Source: an uncultured Bacteroidales bacterium
Lineage (GTDB): Bacteria; Bacteroidota; Bacteroidia; Bacteroidales; UBA932
Direction: 5' to 3'
DNA length: 64,000 bases
NCBI GenBank assembly: GCA_949296645.1
Contig: CASFPH010000022.1
Location: 1 to 64,000, forward strand
Of the stretch, positions 1 through 9,548 are shown in pieces. The notes below the pieces were generated by a model. It ran no database searches. It was not told the origin of the DNA and saw only the letters and a list, made by a program, of their open reading frames with translations. The first letter of the stretch is position 1. Each line of letters begins with the position of its first letter. Position numbers and translations under genes: made by a program.

Positions 1-83
1 TTGGCTTTTTCCCGGTTTCAGTTGGCACTCACTCAAATCGCCAAAATCCCATAAATCATTAACTTTCAATCATATTTCCGTGA

Positions 84-117
84 TTTGCTCAGTATCTCAT
101 TTTTTGTATTATCTTTG
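84..117 (+). promoter_or_regulatory. Putative promoter of the first gene
   Basis: A TATCTTTG -7 element lies at 110-117 and TTTG lies at 84-87, 22 bases upstream. This resembles the Bacteroidota housekeeping promoter (TTTG, 19-21 bases, TAnnTTTG), though the spacing is slightly long. It precedes the ATG at 141. Bases 1-83 show no gene. Confidence 0.5.
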
Positions 118-140
118 AGGGAAATAATCCAAGAAAAACT

Positions 141-788
141 ATGTCGGAAAGTATATACAAGGACCTGTCGGAAAATATACTCAGGCTTGAAAAGGAGAAT
201 ATCGGGAAACTTGCCGCTTATGAAGAACGCATTTTGAAGTTGGAAAAAAAACTGGAAGAGTGCTTGGAAAGACTCGGTAAAATGGAAGAGAGCCATAGGG
301 CTGAGCAGTTCATTGCCAGTGAAGAAACGGTTTCGGTCGGCGAGTCGTTCGACTTCAGAAACGATTCTTCCGATATGGCAGATCTGCCGGACGATACGGC
401 GGATTCGGCTGACGGTTTATCCGGTTTGCCGGCGGAAGAACCGGCAGTTGTGCATGATGCTCCGGTGAATGAACGGCAAAAACCTTATTTTGTGCAGCAT
501 ACCCTGTTCGAGAGTTTCTCTGACAAGGAAGATTTTCTGAAGGATACTCCAGGAACGCCTGTGGAAAGAATTTCACACGGAGTTACGATAAACGACAAGA
601 TACAGTATATAAATGAACTTTTCGGTGAGGACAGCGATCTTTACAGAAAGACTGTGGAGATCCTTGACGGAATGCATTCATTCAGTGAAGCTCTTGAGTA
701 TTTGAGAACCAATTTCGGCAACTGGGATGAATCCGACGATGTGGTTTACAGATTCTATATGACCGTAAGACGCAAACTGAGGAACTGA
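141..788 (+). CDS. Coiled-coil hypothetical protein
   Basis: A 215-residue soluble protein with no signal peptide. Residues about 5-55 are rich in Glu, Lys and Leu with heptad spacing and should form a coiled coil. An acidic, low-complexity linker (about 60-110) follows. The last 80 residues form a compact domain with the elements INELFGEDSDLYRKT and EALEYLRTNFGNW. That C-terminal segment resembles one found in uncharacterised Bacteroidales proteins, from memory. The gene ends one base before rsmI starts, so the two are probably cotranscribed. I do not recognise a biochemical function. Confidence 0.8.
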   Translation: MSESIYKDLSENILRLEKENIGKLAAYEERILKLEKKLEECLERLGKMEESHRAEQFIASEETVSVGESFDFRNDSSDMADLPDDTADSADGLSGLPAEEPAVVHDAPVNERQKPYFVQHTLFESFSDKEDFLKDTPGTPVERISHGVTINDKIQYINELFGEDSDLYRKTVEILDGMHSFSEALEYLRTNFGNWDESDDVVYRFYMTVRRKLRN

Positions 789-789
789 T

Positions 790-1533
790 ATGTCAAAATT
801 GTATATAGTGCCTACACCGGTAGGAAATCTGGAAGATATGACCTTCAGGGCAATCCGTGTACTTAAGGAGGCGGATCTGATATTGGCGGAAGATACCCGT
901 ACAAGTTCGGTGCTGATGAAGAAATATGATATCCATACCAGAATGGAATCGCATCACAAGTATAATGAGCACAAAAGTGTGGCTTCCGTGTGCGGGCGCA
1001 TCCTTTCAGGCATGACGGTGGCGTTGGTAAGTGATGCCGGAACACCGGGAATCTCCGATCCCGGATTTCTTCTTGTCAGAGCATGCAGGGATGCAGGAAT
1101 CGAAGTGGAAACTCTTCCTGGGCCTACTGCCTTCGTTCCTGCCATAGTCAATTCCGGATTTCCGTGTGACAGATTCTGCTTCGAGGGTTTTCTTCCTGTT
1201 AAAAAAGGACGTATGACGAGGCTGGAAGAACTCGGAAAAGAAACAAGAACCATGATTTTCTATGAGTCACCTTACAGGCTTGTAAAGACCCTGCAGCAGT
1301 TTGCGGAGATATTCGGTGAGGACAGAATGGCATGCGTTTCAAGGGAACTTACAAAAAAATTCGAGGAGAACAGGCGCGGTACGCTTAAGGAACTTGTGGA
1401 ATGGTACGGTAATGTGCCTCCAAAAGGTGAAATAGTCTTGACAGTGGAGGGGAAAGATGAGAAGGGAAAGGAAAAGAAAAACAGATATTCCTGCACGGGG
1501 CAGGAATCTGAAGAGCCTGAAGAGGCGGAATAA
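790..1533 (+). CDS. rsmI: 16S rRNA (cytidine(1402)-2'-O)-methyltransferase RsmI
   Basis: The 247-residue product matches the RsmI (YraL) branch of the tetrapyrrole-methylase fold. The N-terminal motif is YIVPTPVGNLEDMTFRA, followed by AEDTRTSSVLMKKY, then the SAM-binding motif VSDAGTPGISDPG near residues 80-92, and LPGPTAFVPA. The family uses S-adenosylmethionine to methylate the 2'-hydroxyl of C1402 in 16S rRNA, which tunes decoding in the P site. The start follows the previous stop by one base. The last 77 bases overlap the next gene in another frame, and the charged tail (EEPEEAE) lies beyond the conserved core. Confidence 0.95.
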   Translation: MSKLYIVPTPVGNLEDMTFRAIRVLKEADLILAEDTRTSSVLMKKYDIHTRMESHHKYNEHKSVASVCGRILSGMTVALVSDAGTPGISDPGFLLVRACRDAGIEVETLPGPTAFVPAIVNSGFPCDRFCFEGFLPVKKGRMTRLEELGKETRTMIFYESPYRLVKTLQQFAEIFGEDRMACVSRELTKKFEENRRGTLKELVEWYGNVPPKGEIVLTVEGKDEKGKEKKNRYSCTGQESEEPEEAE

Positions 1534-2560
1534 CTGGTCTTCCGGTGAAAAGAACCGTTACGGTGGTTCAGATGATGGATGTGATGAAGAACCTTCTTTC
1601 CGAGATGAAGGTATTGCGGATATCGATACATGTGCCGGCAGCAGTTCTGGCAATAGTGTAGGCCGGTTCGGTAAAACTGTTTCCGAAGGGCGCAAGCGCG
1701 GAATTCTTGCATTGCTATCTATGCTTGTGATACTTCAGTCTGTAATATATTTTGTGAAATCCGGGAGGGAAGAGAATGTATCTGTTGCGGAAAACGATAT
1801 TTCCGGAAACGTAACGGCTGAAAGTGTATCCGTAGGTAAAGAAACCTCAGATAATGCAGTACGCGCTCATGCCGGATCCGAAAGCAGGGATTACAGAAAA
1901 ACGGACAGGGGTGTAGAACGCGGAAAACAATACGAACTTTTTGAATTCGATCCTAATACGGCTGACAGCGCATCTTTTGTCATGTTGGGATTTTCTCCGA
2001 AACAGGCGGCTTCAATATTGAAATACAGACGCAAAGGTGGCATTTTCAGAAAAAGGGAGGATTTTTCGAAACTTTATGTAGTAAGTGATGAGAAATACAG
2101 GGAACTCGAAAAGTATATTTCCATAAAGTCCGTTGCCTACTCTGCCGGAGGTATGGAAGGTCTTCTGGATTTGAATGCTGCGGACAGTGCTGCTCTCGAT
2201 GCTCTTCCGGGCATAGGCGGTTATTATTCAAGAAAAATTCTGGAGTACAGGTCCAGACTCGGAGCATTTTCGGACAGTAAGCAGCTGCTTGAAATATATG
2301 GTTTCGGGAAGGAAAGATATGACGGTCTTGAACAGTATGTCTATGCAGGAAAGGTCCCGAAAATAAGGATGACTGAAGCTGATTCAGCTTTTCTGGCCTG
2401 TCATCCTTATATAGGGGAATACGGATGTGCTGCGATACTGGAATATGTGAGGTTCAGGCGCGGCAGAGAGGGGAATATTTTTATTTCTTTTGCCGAACTT
2501 ATTGAAAATGAGATTATAAAGACGGATAAGCTTGACTATTTGAGGTTTGTTTTTGAGTAG
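1457..2560 (+). CDS. Helix-hairpin-helix membrane protein (ComEA-like)
   Basis: A 367-residue protein. It has a basic N-terminus, a single hydrophobic segment (ILALLSMLVILQSVIYFV, about residues 82-99) and a low-complexity linker. Helix-hairpin-helix modules follow: FDPNTADSASFVMLGFSPKQA, and LLDLNAADSAALDALPGIGG with a classical LPGIG hairpin, plus a weaker third one near the C-terminus. Such modules bind DNA without sequence specificity in ComEA-type uptake proteins. The architecture suggests a membrane-tethered DNA-binding domain, but the cellular role is not shown. The ATG chosen overlaps rsmI by 77 bases. A later start is possible, but the next ATG would fall inside the membrane segment. 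Confidence 0.8.
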   Translation: MRRERKRKTDIPARGRNLKSLKRRNNWSSGEKNRYGGSDDGCDEEPSFRDEGIADIDTCAGSSSGNSVGRFGKTVSEGRKRGILALLSMLVILQSVIYFVKSGREENVSVAENDISGNVTAESVSVGKETSDNAVRAHAGSESRDYRKTDRGVERGKQYELFEFDPNTADSASFVMLGFSPKQAASILKYRRKGGIFRKREDFSKLYVVSDEKYRELEKYISIKSVAYSAGGMEGLLDLNAADSAALDALPGIGGYYSRKILEYRSRLGAFSDSKQLLEIYGFGKERYDGLEQYVYAGKVPKIRMTEADSAFLACHPYIGEYGCAAILEYVRFRRGREGNIFISFAELIENEIIKTDKLDYLRFVFE

Positions 2561-2582
2561 GTGAAAATATTGATTAATTTTG
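2552..2582 (+). promoter_or_regulatory. Consensus promoter of the ABC transporter operon
   Basis: TTTG at 2552-2555 and TAATTTTG at 2575-2582 are separated by 19 bases, a full match to the Bacteroidota promoter consensus. The ATG of the ABC ATPase lies 24 bases downstream. The -33 element overlaps the end of the preceding gene. Confidence 0.65.
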
Positions 2583-2606
2583 GCATCCGTATAGAAAACT
2601 ACATTT

Positions 2607-3560
2607 ATGAATATAATTTCATGCAGCGGCATAACAAAAAGATTCGGCGATCATGTCGCGCTTGATGGTGTGGATGTCGATATTCCTGAAGGGAAGATTT
2701 ATGGCCTTTTGGGTCCGAACGGGGCCGGAAAGACTACACTTATACGTATAATAAACAGAATTACGGTTCCTGACAGCGGTACGGTGATGTTTTCGGGACG
2801 TCCAATGACGGATGACGATGTCCTGAAAATAGGATATCTTCCGGAAGAGCGCGGACTGTACAAGAAGATGAAGGTCGGGGAACAGGCCGTCTATCTTGCT
2901 AGACTTAAGGGAATGAGTGTTTCTGAGGCCACGGAAGAACTGAAAAAATGGTTCGTGAAATTCGGGATAGAAAGCTGGTGGGGGAGGAAGGTGGAAGAAC
3001 TTTCCAAAGGTATGGCCCAGAAAGTACAGTTCATAACCACAGTGCTGCACAGACCGTCTCTTCTTATTCTTGATGAGCCTTTTTCCGGTTTCGATCCGGT
3101 GAATGTGCAGATAATAAGGGATGAGATCCTGAAATTGAGGGATTCTGGATGTACAATCGTGCTTTCTACTCATAATATGGAATCCGTCGAGGAACTGTGT
3201 GACAATATAACTCTCATAAACCGTTCAAGAGCGGTAGTGCAGGGAAGTGTTTCGGAAATCAGAAGAAAATACGGGAACAATAGCTCTGAGGTGCTTTACA
3301 GACCGTCCGCATCAGGCGAGGCAAAGTTTTCCTTTCTTTCCGGACCTGAATTTTCGGTCGTGTCGGACGAGGAATGCGACGGTGTAAGGCGTATGGTGGT
3401 TTTGTCCTGCGGCAATGCGGATCATAACGGAACCGGTTCAAACAGAATGCTGCTTGAAAGGCTTCTTGCGGGCGGCATGGACATAGTTTCGTTCCGTGAA
3501 CTTATGCCGCGTATGAATGATATATTTATAAGTCTTGTCACTCAGGAGAACATAAAATGA
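2607..3560 (+). CDS. ABC transporter ATP-binding protein (NatA-like)
   Basis: A 317-residue ABC ATPase. Walker A is GPNGAGKTT (about residues 36-44), the signature is LSKGMAQKVQ, Walker B is LLILDEPFSGFDP, and the switch histidine is in LSTHNMESVEE. The C-terminal extension of about 90 residues resembles the DUF4162-type tail of NatA/YhaQ exporters. It should energise the permease encoded next, with which it overlaps by four bases (ATGA). The pair most resembles Na+ or peptide/antibiotic exporters of the NatAB type. The substrate cannot be read from the sequence. Confidence 0.93.
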   Translation: MNIISCSGITKRFGDHVALDGVDVDIPEGKIYGLLGPNGAGKTTLIRIINRITVPDSGTVMFSGRPMTDDDVLKIGYLPEERGLYKKMKVGEQAVYLARLKGMSVSEATEELKKWFVKFGIESWWGRKVEELSKGMAQKVQFITTVLHRPSLLILDEPFSGFDPVNVQIIRDEILKLRDSGCTIVLSTHNMESVEELCDNITLINRSRAVVQGSVSEIRRKYGNNSSEVLYRPSASGEAKFSFLSGPEFSVVSDEECDGVRRMVVLSCGNADHNGTGSNRMLLERLLAGGMDIVSFRELMPRMNDIFISLVTQENIK

Positions 3561-4909
3561 ATTTGAGAAAGATTTCGGTAATAATAGCGAGGGAGTTTTC
3601 CGTAAGGGTAAAGAAAAAGTCATTCATAATAATGACTATAGTGACTCCAGTTCTGTTTGCGGCCCTTATGGTGGTCCCCGGAATGATAATGCTTTACAGC
3701 GGAGATACGGGCGAGACGAGAAAGATAATGGTTCTCGACGGTTCAGGAAAACTTTCAGGCGTGTTCGAGGAAGGCGGAAGCTATACCTATATCTACGAAA
3801 ACGGTATGGATGCCGAGTATGTCAAGGCGAATTTCGACAGTCTGGGAATATATGCCATGCTGGAGGTGTCTCCTGCGGACGAAAACGGAAATGTAACGGC
3901 TGTCACATACAGCAGAAAACAGTTGAATTCCGATTTCAGGTCTTCGCTTGTCAGGCAGATGTCTTCCGAGTTCCAGAAGCTGAAACTGGAAAAGTATGAG
4001 GTAGACAATCTTCCGGACATAATGAGGGATGCATCCTACAGGGTTCCGCTTGTTACCGTCACTTTGGGCGAGGACGGAAAGGAGAAGGTGGATATGGTCG
4101 AGATATATATGGTCATATCGTATATAGCCGCTTTTCTGATATATATGTTCGTGTTCATGTTCGGAAGCATGGTCATGAGGGGAGTGATCGAAGAGAAATC
4201 GAACAGGATAATAGAAGTGATAATATCTTCCGTGAAGCCTGTGGAACTCATGCTCGGAAAAATAACAGGTGTGGCGCTTGTCGCCCTTACACAGTTTTTC
4301 ATATGGGTGGTCTTTGCCGGATTACTGATTGCCGGTGCGAAGTCCTATATCGGTATAGATGAAGTTCAGTCGCTTCTTTCTTCAGGCGGAGCGCTTCATG
4401 AACTGCAGAATTTGGATTTGACAGCGGTGCAGAAGACACTCATGGACAATCCGGATGCGATGCGTGTTTTCGAGGCCGTTTCAGGAATAGACTACTGGTT
4501 CATCATAATTTCGTTTGTGATATATTTCGTGTTCGGTTATCTGCTTTATGCAGCAATGTTCGCTGCGGTCGGAAGTGCTGTCGACAACGAGGCTGATACG
4601 CAGCAGTTCATGATGCCGATAACAATTCCGCTTGTCCTTGGCCTTTTCATTATGATGCATACATTCAATTATCCGGACAGCCCGCTTTCATTCTGGGCTT
4701 CGATAATACCGTTCACGTCCCCTATGGTAATGATGGCAAGGGTGCCTTTCGGTGTTCCGGCATGGGAATATGTACTTTCCATAGTACTCCTGGTACTTAC
4801 ATTTTTTGCGGTTGCGTATGTTTCAGCTAAAATATACAGGGTAGGAATTCTTACGTACGGCAGGAAGCCGGGTTGGAAAGACCTGCTTAAATGGATGAAA
4901 TACAGATAA
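3557..4909 (+). CDS. ABC-2 type permease (NatB-like)
   Basis: A 450-residue membrane protein with one N-terminal transmembrane helix (about residues 25-48, after FSVRVKKKSFIIMT). A periplasmic domain of about 150 residues follows, then five or six helices starting near residue 185. The segment GVIEEKSNRIIEVIISSVKP, just after the second helix, is the coupling motif typical of ABC-2 permeases of the NatB/YhaP type. The start overlaps the ATPase stop, consistent with translational coupling. The export substrate is unknown. Confidence 0.92.
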   Translation: MNLRKISVIIAREFSVRVKKKSFIIMTIVTPVLFAALMVVPGMIMLYSGDTGETRKIMVLDGSGKLSGVFEEGGSYTYIYENGMDAEYVKANFDSLGIYAMLEVSPADENGNVTAVTYSRKQLNSDFRSSLVRQMSSEFQKLKLEKYEVDNLPDIMRDASYRVPLVTVTLGEDGKEKVDMVEIYMVISYIAAFLIYMFVFMFGSMVMRGVIEEKSNRIIEVIISSVKPVELMLGKITGVALVALTQFFIWVVFAGLLIAGAKSYIGIDEVQSLLSSGGALHELQNLDLTAVQKTLMDNPDAMRVFEAVSGIDYWFIIISFVIYFVFGYLLYAAMFAAVGSAVDNEADTQQFMMPITIPLVLGLFIMMHTFNYPDSPLSFWASIIPFTSPMVMMARVPFGVPAWEYVLSIVLLVLTFFAVAYVSAKIYRVGILTYGRKPGWKDLLKWMKYR

Positions 4910-4920
4910 TTTTTAAAAAT

Positions 4921-5691
4921 ATGTACAGAAGATATTTGTCATTGTTGCCGGTTCTGGCGTTTCTGTTGGCACTTTCTCCTTTGCGGGGTCAGTCTCAGGA
5001 AAATTTCAGATACAGGTGGACCTGCATAAGGACCGATTCCACTATGCAGATTTCGGAAAGGAACAGAAAGGTGGAGAAGATCCTCGCCTTGCATAAACCT
5101 CTGATGGATGAGAAGATGAATGAGATTATCGGACATTCGGATGTGGCGCTTACAAGAGGCGGCAGCGATTCCCCGATGTCTAATTTCGTTGTTGATGCCA
5201 TGCGCGAAATGGCTGGCCGATATACAGGCGAGGATGTGGATGTGGCGATAACAAATCTTGGTGGCATCAGGACGGATCTCAATCCGGGAGACATAAGGGT
5301 GTATGACATATATACGGTATCTCCTTTTGACAACGCGCTTATCGTTCTGGATATTGAGGGCCGTTACCTCAGGATGCTCTTCGAAGATGTCGTTGCAAGA
5401 AAAAACGGTTTCGAGGCTGTTTCCAATGTCTCTCTTGTGATAAAGGACAGGAAAATACTGGAACTGAAGGTCGGCGGCAAGGATCTCGACGATTCGAAAA
5501 CATACCGGGTGGCTACCATAGATTTCCTTCTGGGAGGTGGAGACAAGATGAAATACCTTCACAAGTATACTAAACTTTCTGAAACTGGAGCGTATATGAG
5601 GGATGTACTGATAGAGTATGTAAGATCCCTTTCGGAAAAAGGGAAGAACATAGAATCTTCTGCCGACGGAAGGGTAATGGTTGTTGAATAG
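4921..5691 (+). CDS. 5'-nucleotidase C-terminal domain protein
   Basis: Starting at the ATG at 4921 gives a clean signal peptide (MYRRYLSLLPVLAFLLALSP, then RGQS). The upstream ATG at 4891 overlaps the permease and adds ten uncharged-to-polar residues before it, so I prefer 4921. The mature part matches only the substrate-binding C-terminal domain of UshA-type nucleotidases: NFVVDAMREMAG, AITNLGGIRTDLNPG, and YTVSPFDNALIVLDI. The catalytic metallophosphatase half is the next gene. The two halves probably act together in the periplasm to release phosphate from nucleotides. Confidence 0.85.
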   Translation: MYRRYLSLLPVLAFLLALSPLRGQSQENFRYRWTCIRTDSTMQISERNRKVEKILALHKPLMDEKMNEIIGHSDVALTRGGSDSPMSNFVVDAMREMAGRYTGEDVDVAITNLGGIRTDLNPGDIRVYDIYTVSPFDNALIVLDIEGRYLRMLFEDVVARKNGFEAVSNVSLVIKDRKILELKVGGKDLDDSKTYRVATIDFLLGGGDKMKYLHKYTKLSETGAYMRDVLIEYVRSLSEKGKNIESSADGRVMVVE

Positions 5692-5719
5692 TTGTTGAAA
5701 TACTGTAAAATAGCGGATT

Positions 5720-6553
5720 ATGGGAAAATATATATCTTTATCATTTGCATGCCTGACACTGTCGCTTATGCCTTTATGTCTGGAAGCACAGGATCTGGTG
5801 ATTCTCCATACAAACGACATGCACAGTCAGATAGAACCGGCCAGTGATCCGGACGGGAATTCTTCAGGCGGTTTTCAGGCCGTGGCTGACTATATAAAGA
5901 CGGTTCGCAGGGACTGCAGGAACGTGCTGGTGCTGGATTGCGGGGACTATAATCAAGGAACACCGTATTTCAATATCTTCAAGGGAAATCTTGAGGTTTC
6001 CCTGCTGAATGCGATGGGATATGATGTGGCCGCCATAGGAAACCATGAGTTCGACAACGGTCATGCGGATTTCGCCAGAAGATTGAAAAAGGCGAGGTAC
6101 GAGACGGTATGTGCCAATTACGATTTTTCGGGAACGCCTCTTGAAAATGTCATAAAACCTTATACCATAGTGAAGAAAGGCGAATACAGGATAGGTATAA
6201 TAGGCGCCTTGACGAATCTCGGAGGTCTTGTCATGGCCAAGAATATATCCGGAATGAAATATCTTGAAAATACTGAAGAAATCATAGACGGTTATGCAAA
6301 GATGCTGAAGGAGGAAAAGCATTGCGACCTTGTGATAGTCATAAGTCATCTCGGCTATGACGGTTCTCCCGATCGTCCTTCCGATATAAGACTTGCCGAA
6401 AGAACACGTTACGTGGATATTGTCATAGGAGGCCATTCACATACAGAAATGCAGGAGCCCGATGTCAGGATAAACGCTGCAGGGAGGGAGGTTCCGGTAG
6501 TACAGGCGGGAAGCAAGACGAGGTTTGTCGGGAGGCTGGACGTAAGTTTATGA
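5720..6553 (+). CDS. Periplasmic metallophosphatase (5'-nucleotidase N-terminal domain)
   Basis: A 277-residue calcineurin-type phosphoesterase with a signal peptide ending near LEAQ. Metal-ligand motifs are visible in order: LHTNDMHSQIEP (D-x-H), CGDYNQG (GD), GNHEFDNG (GNHE), VISHLGYDG and IGGHSHTE (GHxH). This is the catalytic half of UshA-like nucleotidases, and it ends where the C-terminal domain would begin. That domain is encoded by the gene just upstream, so the usual order is inverted and split. It overlaps murI by four bases (ATGA). Confidence 0.88.
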   Translation: MGKYISLSFACLTLSLMPLCLEAQDLVILHTNDMHSQIEPASDPDGNSSGGFQAVADYIKTVRRDCRNVLVLDCGDYNQGTPYFNIFKGNLEVSLLNAMGYDVAAIGNHEFDNGHADFARRLKKARYETVCANYDFSGTPLENVIKPYTIVKKGEYRIGIIGALTNLGGLVMAKNISGMKYLENTEEIIDGYAKMLKEEKHCDLVIVISHLGYDGSPDRPSDIRLAERTRYVDIVIGGHSHTEMQEPDVRINAAGREVPVVQAGSKTRFVGRLDVSL

Positions 6554-7335
6554 TAGGGGTGTTCGATTCCGGTCTTGGCGGGCTTTCCGTTTTCAGGGAG
6601 ATTTTCAAAATACTTCCGGAATCATCATATACCTATGTTTCGGATGCAGGATACTGTCCCTACGGGCCAAGGCCGGCGGAAGAGGTAATCATGCGTGCCG
6701 ACAGGATTTCCTCATATCTTGTTGCACACGGAGCAAAAATAATTGTGGTGGCATGCAATACTGCGACTGCCGCTTCCATCAGGTATCTCAGAGAAAAATT
6801 CGATATCCCCTTTGTCGGAATGGAGCCGGCTGTGAAACCTGCGGTCCTGAAAACAAAAAACGGGGTGATAGGTGTTCTTGCCACACAGGGAACCCTTAAA
6901 GGCGAACTTTACCATACGACTCTGGTCCGGTATGCTTCTGACGTGAAGGTCATAGAACGGGCAGGGACCGGTCTTGTGGATCTTGTCGAATCCGGTGAGA
7001 CATCAGGACCGGTGGCGGAATCGCTTATACGCAAGTATGTGGATCCAATGGTTGCCGGTGGTGCAGACAAGATAGTACTCGGTTGTACGCATTATCCGTT
7101 TCTTGCCGATACCATCAGGTCCGTTTACGGCGATTCGGTTGAACTTATAGATCCAGCGCCTGCCGTGGCAAGAAGGTGCGCCGAACTTATTTCCGAATTT
7201 AATTTATGTACAAACGGAAATTTTGCCTATTTTTATACCACTGGAAAAGATGTCGGAATGCTTCGGTCTATGGCCGAAAAGCATGTTGCCGGTCTGGACA
7301 GAAAGGACAAATTATTCGGTAACCTAACTATTTGA
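6550..7335 (+). CDS. murI: Glutamate racemase MurI
   Basis: A 261-residue cytoplasmic enzyme that interconverts L- and D-glutamate to supply D-Glu for peptidoglycan. The N-terminal motif is IGVFDSGLGGLSV. The first catalytic cysteine is in VACNTATAAS and the second in LGCTHYPFL. The aspartate of FDSG and the histidine of CTHYP complete the expected active-site set. Length is normal for the family (about 260-270). It is translationally coupled to the upstream metallophosphatase and followed four bases later by hppA. Confidence 0.96.
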   Translation: MIGVFDSGLGGLSVFREIFKILPESSYTYVSDAGYCPYGPRPAEEVIMRADRISSYLVAHGAKIIVVACNTATAASIRYLREKFDIPFVGMEPAVKPAVLKTKNGVIGVLATQGTLKGELYHTTLVRYASDVKVIERAGTGLVDLVESGETSGPVAESLIRKYVDPMVAGGADKIVLGCTHYPFLADTIRSVYGDSVELIDPAPAVARRCAELISEFNLCTNGNFAYFYTTGKDVGMLRSMAEKHVAGLDRKDKLFGNLTI

Positions 7336-7339
7336 TATT

Positions 7340-9532
7340 ATGGAAACATTGTTTTATCTGGTGCCTGCTTCGTCTGTGGCGGCACTGGCCTTTGCGTACT
7401 ATTTTTTCAGGAAAATGATGCAGGCCTCCGAGGGAACTCCCAAAATGAAGGAGATAGCGGGATATGTCCGTAACGGGGCCATGGCCTATCTTAAGCAACA
7501 GTACAAGGTGGTTTCAATCGTGTTTGTCGTACTTGCATTGTTTTTCGCCGTACTGGCATACGGTTTCGGGGTGCAGAATACATGGGTGCCTTTCGCGTTC
7601 CTTACGGGAGGTTTCTTTTCGGGACTTGCCGGATTCATCGGAATGAAGACTGCAACCTATGCGTCCGCAAGGTGTGCACAAGCGGCTTCAGAGTCGCTTG
7701 ATTCCGGTTTGAAACTGGCATTCAGATCAGGAGCGGTCATGGGGCTTACAGTCGTCGGTCTGGGGTTGCTGGACATTTCATTGTGGTATATCATACTCGA
7801 TACATTCATAGACATTACCGGGCCGCAGAAAGTAGTCGTCATTACTACGACCATGCTGACTTTCGGAATGGGAGCATCGACGCAGGCCCTGTTTGCAAGG
7901 GTAGGCGGCGGTATCTATACCAAGGCTGCCGATGTAGGTGCCGATCTTGTAGGGAAGGTAGAGGCCGGTATACCGGAAGACGACCCTCGCAATCCGGCTA
8001 CTGTAGCGGACAATGTGGGTGACAATGTAGGAGATGTTGCCGGTATGGGGGCGGACCTGTATGAATCATACTGCGGCTCTATACTTGCTACTGCGGCCCT
8101 GGGAGCGTCGGCTTTTTATTTTGACGGTGAAATTCAGCTGAAGGCAGTGTTCGCTCCCATGATAATCGCAGCCGTAGGCGTCGTGCTTTCGCTTGTCGGC
8201 ATATTCCTGGTAAGAACGAAGGAGAATACATCCATGAAGGATCTTCTCGGGGCGTTGGGAAAAGGTGTGAATGTAAGTTCGGTCCTTGTGGCCGTAATGG
8301 CATTCGTCGTGATGTATCTGCTTGATATGCCAAACTGGACGGGACTTTCGTTTTCCGTAGTTACCGGACTTGTTGCCGGAGTCGTAATAGGCCAGTCTAC
8401 CGAGTACTATACTTCACATTCGTACAGGCCTACAAGAAAGATAGCCGAGAGTTCGGGACAGGGACCAGCTCCGGTAATCATTTCCGGAATAGGGACAGGA
8501 ATGATTTCAACGGCGATACCGGTTGTCACAATTTGTATAGCGGTCGCGCTTTCATATCTTTGTGCCGTGAATTTCGACATGAAGAATCTGCTTAGTGCCG
8601 GCAATCTTAGCCTGGGACTTTACGGTATCGGAATAGCCGCTGTCGGTATGCTTTCCACTTTGGGAATAACGCTTGCTACGGATGCCTATGGACCGATTGC
8701 CGATAATGCCGGAGGCAATGCCCAGATGAGCGGTCTGGATCCTGAAGTCAGAAAAAGGACGGATGCGCTGGATGCTCTCGGCAATACGACGGCAGCTACC
8801 GGCAAAGGCTTTGCGATAGGTTCTGCTGCACTTACGGCACTTGCTCTGCTTGCTTCATACATTGAAGAAGTCAAGATCGCTTTGGGACATGCCGGTAAAA
8901 GCGTTCTGGAAATAGGCAACAGAATAGTCGAACTATCGGAAGCGTCAATTCCGGACTTTATGGATTATTATCAGGTAAACCTGATGAATCCTAAGGTGCT
9001 CATCGGCCTTTTCATAGGGGCGATGATGTCGTTCCTTTTCTGCGGATTTACGATGAATGCCGTAAGCAGGGCAGCACAGAAGATGGTCGATGAAGTAAGG
9101 AGGCAGTTCCGTGAAATAAAGGGAATACTGGAAGGAAAGGCCGATCCGGATTATGCGAGGTGTGTGGCCATATCTACTAAAGGCGCTCAGCACGAGATGT
9201 TGCTGCCATCCCTGCTGGCAATAGCGGTACCTGTCATAACCGGCGTATTGCTCGGTGTGTCCGGAGTTATGGGCTTGCTTATGGGAGGTCTCAGTTCGGG
9301 CTTCGTTCTTGCCGTTTTCATGGCAAATGCCGGAGGTGCCTGGGACAATGCAAAAAAATACGTTGAAGAAGGTAATCTCGGCGGAAAAGGTTCTGATAAT
9401 CATAAGGCTACTGTCGTTGGAGATACGGTAGGTGATCCGTTCAAGGATACTTCAGGACCTTCTCTGAATATACTTATAAAACTTATGAGTATGGTATCCA
9501 TAGTAATGGCGGGACTTACCGTGCTGTTTTAG
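7340..9532 (+). CDS. hppA: K+-dependent membrane-bound pyrophosphatase
   Basis: A 730-residue polytopic protein with about 16 helices. It hydrolyses cytoplasmic pyrophosphate and pumps Na+ and/or H+. The catalytic loop has [20 protein letters not shown] followed by the repeated aspartates of [19 protein letters not shown]. The C-terminal loop [14 protein letters not shown] is present. The motif [10 protein letters not shown] carries alanine where K+-independent enzymes have lysine, so the enzyme should be K+-dependent. That class includes the Na+-pumping forms known in Bacteroides. Ion specificity itself is inferred, not seen. Confidence 0.95.
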   Translation: METLFYLVPASSVAALAFAYYFFRKMMQASEGTPKMKEIAGYVRNGAMAYLKQQYKVVSIVFVVLALFFAVLAYGFGVQNTWVPFAFLTGGFFSGLAGFIGMKTATYASARCAQAASESLDSGLKLAFRSGAVMGLTVVGLGLLDISLWYIILDTFIDITGPQKVVVITTTMLTFGMGASTQALFARVGGGIYTKAADVGADLVGKVEAGIPEDDPRNPATVADNVGDNVGDVAGMGADLYESYCGSILATAALGASAFYFDGEIQLKAVFAPMIIAAVGVVLSLVGIFLVRTKENTSMKDLLGALGKGVNVSSVLVAVMAFVVMYLLDMPNWTGLSFSVVTGLVAGVVIGQSTEYYTSHSYRPTRKIAESSGQGPAPVIISGIGTGMISTAIPVVTICIAVALSYLCAVNFDMKNLLSAGNLSLGLYGIGIAAVGMLSTLGITLATDAYGPIADNAGGNAQMSGLDPEVRKRTDALDALGNTTAATGKGFAIGSAALTALALLASYIEEVKIALGHAGKSVLEIGNRIVELSEASIPDFMDYYQVNLMNPKVLIGLFIGAMMSFLFCGFTMNAVSRAAQKMVDEVRRQFREIKGILEGKADPDYARCVAISTKGAQHEMLLPSLLAIAVPVITGVLLGVSGVMGLLMGGLSSGFVLAVFMANAGGAWDNAKKYVEEGNLGGKGSDNHKATVVGDTVGDPFKDTSGPSLNILIKLMSMVSIVMAGLTVLF

Positions 9533-9548
9533 AGGAGATGGAATTCAA

